A DNA stretch of 25,841 bases. It comes from Candidatus Portnoyibacteriota bacterium (GTDB lineage: Bacteria; Patescibacteriota; Minisyncoccia; Portnoybacterales; GWB1-42-6). The position numbers were made by a program, and so were the translations under genes. How positions within the stretch are numbered: the first letter of the stretch is position 1; each line of letters starts with the position of its first letter. The notes below the pieces were generated by a model, which was given only the letters and a program-made list of their open reading frames with translations, was not told the origin of the DNA and did not search any database. Positions 23,211-25,841 of this stretch are shown here, piece by piece. The stretch is taken from the NCBI GenBank assembly GCA_028717445.1, contig JAQUNU010000005.1, forward strand, positions 1 through 25,841. The letters are read 5' to 3'.

Positions 23211-23894
23211 ATGAAACGCGAAATTGCACTGAAAATTTTAGATGATGTCAGAGAGAATTACGACCAAGCCGCTGAAGATGTCTCGCGTTCAAGGAGGCCG
23301 GCGATGGAAGAATTCGGTCAATTGGCAAATTACGCAAAGATAGGCGATAAGATTCTGGATTTGGGATGCGGCAACGGGCGATTGGTGGAAATTTTTCAAG
23401 GCAAAATAATCGAATATTTCGGGCTGGATAATTCGCGCAAGTTGATTGAAATCGCCAAACAAAAATTTCCCAGCCAGGAATTTAGGGTTTTTGACGGGAT
23501 CAAAATCCCCTTTCCGGATAATTTTTTTGACAAGGTTTATTGCCTGGCGGTTTTGCACCATATTCCAGGCAATCAGCTTCGCCTCGAATTTATAAAAGAA
23601 ATAAAGCGCGTTTTAAAAAAAGAAGGAAAGCTTATTTTGAGCGTTCGATATTTATGGCAAAGAAAAACTTATTGGCGTCTGATTTTAAAAAATGCGGCCA
23701 AGAAAATAGTCGGCCGGCTTGACCTGGATTTCTTTGACCTTTTTGAAAAATGGAGGGGCGCGCAGCGAAGATATTTTCACAATTTCCGTAAAGGGGAACT
23801 GAAAAAATTGATTAAAAGATCAGATCTGAAAGTTGAAGACCTGTTTTTTTTGAAAAGAAGGAATAAAAATCTATTAGTCGTGGCAAAGAAGTAA
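23211..23894 (+). CDS. SAM-dependent methyltransferase resembling Trm9/ALKBH8
   Basis: 227 residues from the ATG at 23211. AGGAGG lies at 23192-23197 with a long 13-base spacing. A TTG at 23199 is too close to the SD. Motif I is DLGCGNG at 50-56, and the LHHIP motif is near 116. The N-terminal NYDQAAEDVSRSRR and the late RYFHNFRKGELKKLI segment resemble the Trm9/ALKBH8 family, which methylates carboxymethyl-uridine at the tRNA wobble position. A general type-11 methyltransferase is the safe call, and the tRNA role is inferred. The C-terminus (FFLKRRNKNLLVVAKK) is compact and basic. EndoQ follows after 14 bases. Confidence 0.82.
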   Translation: MKREIALKILDDVRENYDQAAEDVSRSRRPAMEEFGQLANYAKIGDKILDLGCGNGRLVEIFQGKIIEYFGLDNSRKLIEIAKQKFPSQEFRVFDGIKIPFPDNFFDKVYCLAVLHHIPGNQLRLEFIKEIKRVLKKEGKLILSVRYLWQRKTYWRLILKNAAKKIVGRLDLDFFDLFEKWRGAQRRYFHNFRKGELKKLIKRSDLKVEDLFFLKRRNKNLLVVAKK

Positions 23895-23908
23895 AAAATC
23901 GTAAAGCT

Positions 23909-25237
23909 ATGTTTATCGCCGATTTTCATATTCATTCAAAATATTCCCGCGCCACTTCGCGCGATATGGATTTGGAACATCTTGAGCAATGGGCCAAAAT
24001 CAAGGGCATAAAAGTCATGGGCACGGGCGATTTCACGCACCCGGCCTGGTTCAAGGAAATTGCCTCAAAGCTTGAACCCGCTGAACCGGGGCTTTTCAAA
24101 CTGAAAGATCTCTATCAAAAGATGGCCAAAAAAGACGACATAGCTTGGTTTCTTCCGGTTCGGAAACCGGAAGAAGTCAGGTATATTTTGACCACCGAGC
24201 TCTCCTGTATTTATTCAAAAAACAACCGGACAAGGAAGATTCATTTGATGATTTTTGCGCCGAACCTGGAATTTGTGGAGAAATTCAATGCTAATTTAGG
24301 CTGGCTGGGAAATTTAAAATCGGATGGACGGCCGATTTTGGGCATTGATGCCAAGGAGGTAGCGAAAATTGTTTTGAATCTTTCATCCGAGGCCGCGGTT
24401 ATCCCGGCTCACATCTGGACGCCGTGGTTTTCAATGTTCGGCTCGATGTCCGGCTTTGATTCGGTTCAGGAATGTTTTGAAGAATATAGCCGTAATATTT
24501 TTGCGGTCGAGACGGGTTTGTCTTCTGATCCGGCCATGAATTGGCGTATTTCAAAGATCGACGGCATAACCCTGATTTCTAATTCAGATTCTCACAGTCC
24601 GCGCCGCATCGGTCGGGAAGCTAATATGTTTGAAGGAAAAGAATTGTCATACCGTCGGTTGATGGAGGCCTTGCGCCTGGGCGCGCGAGCGCCGCAGAGC
24701 GCGCCCATGAAGATGACGGGCACAGTCGAATTTTTTCCCGAAGAAGGTAAATACCATTATGACGGCCACCGCGTCTGCAAGATTGTTTTTGATCCGGTGG
24801 AAACCAAAAATCATAAAAACAAATGTCCGGCCTGTGGCAAAGGCCTGACCATCGGCGTGATGAACCGGGTCGAGGAAATGGCTGACAAGGCCAGGCCGGC
24901 CGGTTTCAAGCCGGAAAAAGGCGTCTTGCCCTATTTGTCTCTGATCCCTTTGGAAGAAATTATTGCCGATGCTTTTGATTGCGGCGTGGGCACACGGGCC
25001 GTGGAAAAAGAATATCAGACCTTGATTAACCGTTTCGGCAATGAGTTTAATGTTTTGATGAACGCGCCGGAAGGCGAGCTGAAAAACGCCGCTACTTCGC
25101 AGGTGGCCGAAGGCATTTTGCGCGTGCGGCAAGGCAAGGTTAAAATTGAGCCTGGCTATGACGGAGAATACGGAAAAGTAAAAATTTTTGAAAACGGCGA
25201 GCAGAAGAAATTTTCCAAACAGAGCTGTTTGTTTTGA
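23909..25237 (+). CDS. PHP-domain endonuclease Q (EndoQ/TIGR00375-like) for deaminated DNA bases
   Basis: 442 residues, close to known EndoQ length. The PHP domain has FHIHSKYS (H7, H9), TGDFTHPAW (D41, H44), TTELSCIY, a VIPAHIWTPW metal-binding His near 170, and SNSDSHSP near 225. A zinc-type module follows, with C290, C306 and C309 (CPAC) and then GLTIGVMNRVEEMAD, both typical of TIGR00375. A helical C-terminus (NEFNVLMNAPEGEL) completes it. Studied EndoQ enzymes from Pyrococcus and a few bacilli nick 5' of uracil, hypoxanthine, xanthine and abasic sites. Annotations often confuse it with helicases. No SD is present. Probably co-transcribed with the methyltransferase. Confidence 0.87.
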   Translation: MFIADFHIHSKYSRATSRDMDLEHLEQWAKIKGIKVMGTGDFTHPAWFKEIASKLEPAEPGLFKLKDLYQKMAKKDDIAWFLPVRKPEEVRYILTTELSCIYSKNNRTRKIHLMIFAPNLEFVEKFNANLGWLGNLKSDGRPILGIDAKEVAKIVLNLSSEAAVIPAHIWTPWFSMFGSMSGFDSVQECFEEYSRNIFAVETGLSSDPAMNWRISKIDGITLISNSDSHSPRRIGREANMFEGKELSYRRLMEALRLGARAPQSAPMKMTGTVEFFPEEGKYHYDGHRVCKIVFDPVETKNHKNKCPACGKGLTIGVMNRVEEMADKARPAGFKPEKGVLPYLSLIPLEEIIADAFDCGVGTRAVEKEYQTLINRFGNEFNVLMNAPEGELKNAATSQVAEGILRVRQGKVKIEPGYDGEYGKVKIFENGEQKKFSKQSCLF

Positions 25238-25266
25238 TTGACAAAAATTTAGAAATTATTTAATAT
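25238..25266 (+). promoter_or_regulatory. pyrF: Promoter of pyrF
   Basis: Perfect -35 TTGACA (25238-25243), starting directly after the EndoQ stop codon, then 17 bases and TAATAT (25261-25266). Transcription would begin near 25273. Confidence 0.6.
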
Positions 25267-25407
25267 TTTTTAACAGAAAGGAGGGCTTGTTTGATAAGTT
25301 CTTAAAAAAATAATCTCGGAACGGAAAGGAGGAAAAGTTTTTTGGAATTGTGTCTGGAAGTGATTTTTGATTTTTCGGAAGTTGTGAATGAAAGAAGGAG
25401 GATGGAA
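25267..25407 (+). promoter_or_regulatory. pyrF: pyrF leader with three consecutive Shine-Dalgarno sequences
   Basis: AAGGAGG at 25278-25284 precedes a tiny TTG-initiated frame (25287-25313, 8 codons then TAA). AAAGGAGG at 25325-25332 precedes a TTG at 25342 that is in frame with pyrF and would add 22 residues. AAGGAGG at 25395-25401 serves the ATG at 25408. Such an arrangement may be translational control by pyrimidine level or simply alternative starts. Sequence alone does not decide. Confidence 0.45.
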
Positions 25408-25841
25408 ATGGAGGCAAGAAAAAGGATTATTTTTCCGGTGGACGTGCCAACTGCGGAAGAGGCGCATAAATACATCATTCTTTTCAACGGACTGATCGGT
25501 GTCGTGAAGCTCGGGTTCGAGATCATTGCGCATGCGTTTCTTACGGGCGCCCAGATTTTCAAAATGGTGCTCGAGGAGACAGATCTTGACGTCATGTTTG
25601 ATATCAAAGGCGATGACATCCCTCAGACGATCGCGGGGTTGGCCAAACAAGTGGCCCTTTACGGCCAAAATCGTATTTTCGGCTTCACTATTCATTGTAA
25701 TGCCGGCAGGAAAGCTATCCAGGATGCTGTCCAGGCTGTGAAAGACAATTTTAAAGGTCCTAATCCGCCGATGGTGATCGTCGTGACCCTACTGACCTCT
25801 CTGAATGAGAGCGATTTTGAAGATTTGGATATCAAAGCCCA
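25408..25841 (+). CDS. pyrF: Orotidine 5'-phosphate decarboxylase, C-terminus cut by the window edge
   Basis: 144 codons are visible, open to the right edge. IIFPVDVPTAEEA is the first strand with its catalytic-site Asp, GVVKLGFEII holds the first conserved Lys, and MFDIKGDDIPQTIAG matches the DxKxxDIPxT active-site block that carries the Asp-Lys-Asp tetrad residues (commonly DLKLHDIPNTV). The enzyme converts OMP to UMP, the last step of pyrimidine synthesis. The ATG at 25408 has AAGGAGG six bases upstream. An ATG at 25402 lies directly on the SD and is unlikely. An upstream in-frame TTG at 25342 is possible. Codon choice is more GC-rich (ATC, CTC, GCG) than in neighbouring genes. Confidence 0.85.
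   Translation, partial: MEARKRIIFPVDVPTAEEAHKYIILFNGLIGVVKLGFEIIAHAFLTGAQIFKMVLEETDLDVMFDIKGDDIPQTIAGLAKQVALYGQNRIFGFTIHCNAGRKAIQDAVQAVKDNFKGPNPPMVIVVTLLTSLNESDFEDLDIKA

Noticed and set aside
24647..25132. A 161-codon minus-strand open frame inside the EndoQ gene
   Set aside because: It lies antisense to a conserved enzyme and has no recognisable features. His/Phe-rich composition is typical of a shadow frame.
25270..25695. A 141-codon minus-strand frame over the pyrF start
   Set aside because: The plus strand carries a promoter, SD and conserved PyrF active-site block. The minus frame has none of these.
1..25841. CRISPR array, phage or toxin-antitoxin module
   Set aside because: I saw no regularly spaced repeats, no structural or lysis genes and no recognisable toxin or antitoxin pair.

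Overview
The window looks like an ordinary chromosomal stretch from a reduced-genome bacterium of the Candidate Phyla Radiation (Patescibacteria), most likely a Parcubacteria-type lineage. This is inferred from gene content and style, not from a marker-gene tree. The signs are compact genes, AT-rich spacers, many genes without a Shine-Dalgarno (SD) sequence, a Mur ligase without the usual N-terminal domain, a DNA polymerase I without an exonuclease domain, a stand-alone 83-residue EF-Tu-domain-2-like protein, and a tRNA gene that does not encode CCA. I see no CRISPR array, transposase, phage module or rRNA.

Layout. 1-600: left-edge partial DHH-family phosphoesterase on the minus strand, divergent from what follows. 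755-3532: tsaE and polA. 3533-3774: a non-coding leader with an extended -10 promoter. 3775-10070: a signalling block (kinase-less membrane sensor, Cache/HAMP/PAS histidine kinase, double-receiver response regulator) followed on the same strand by a DUF3048 lipoprotein-like gene and holA. 10076-12935: rpsT and uvrB on the minus strand, flanking a small membrane protein gene of unknown function. 13071-14360: an isolated B12-type radical SAM gene with its own promoter and terminator. 14479-17292: ruvA, a FemAB-type peptidoglycan bridge enzyme and a murE-like ligase in a tight operon. 17360-18868: a 46-codon basic small ORF abutting a beta-CASP metallo-beta-lactamase. 18917-21031: a SLOG/TIGR00725 protein, the 83-residue EF-Tu-like beta-barrel protein and an amino acid permease. 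21043-22432: a small inverted-repeat element and an O-antigen-ligase-like membrane protein. 22510-23095: tRNA-Arg(CCG) and an unknown 160-residue protein. 23211-25237: a Trm9-like methyltransferase and an EndoQ-type PHP endonuclease. 25408 to the right edge: pyrF (partial) behind a leader with three SD sequences.

Themes. DNA replication and repair are over-represented (polA, holA, uvrB, ruvA, EndoQ). FemAB and MurE-like enzymes together point to a cross-bridged cell wall made with unusual ligases. The permease fits a cell that imports amino acids. Translation starts fall into two classes: genes with a strong AGGAGG (10563, 13071, 19643, 22613, 23211, 25408), and genes with none, several of which have a -10 box 6-11 nt before the ATG and so should give leaderless or almost leaderless mRNAs.

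I did not find a clear new multi-gene defence or mobile system. The best leads are the kinase-less sensor/kinase/double-receiver cluster with its long leader, the leaderless 46-codon gene in front of the beta-CASP nuclease, EndoQ in a bacterium, and the MurE-like ligase with an EDPY sequence where DNPR is expected. Site coordinates I derived by hand may be off by one base in homopolymer runs.
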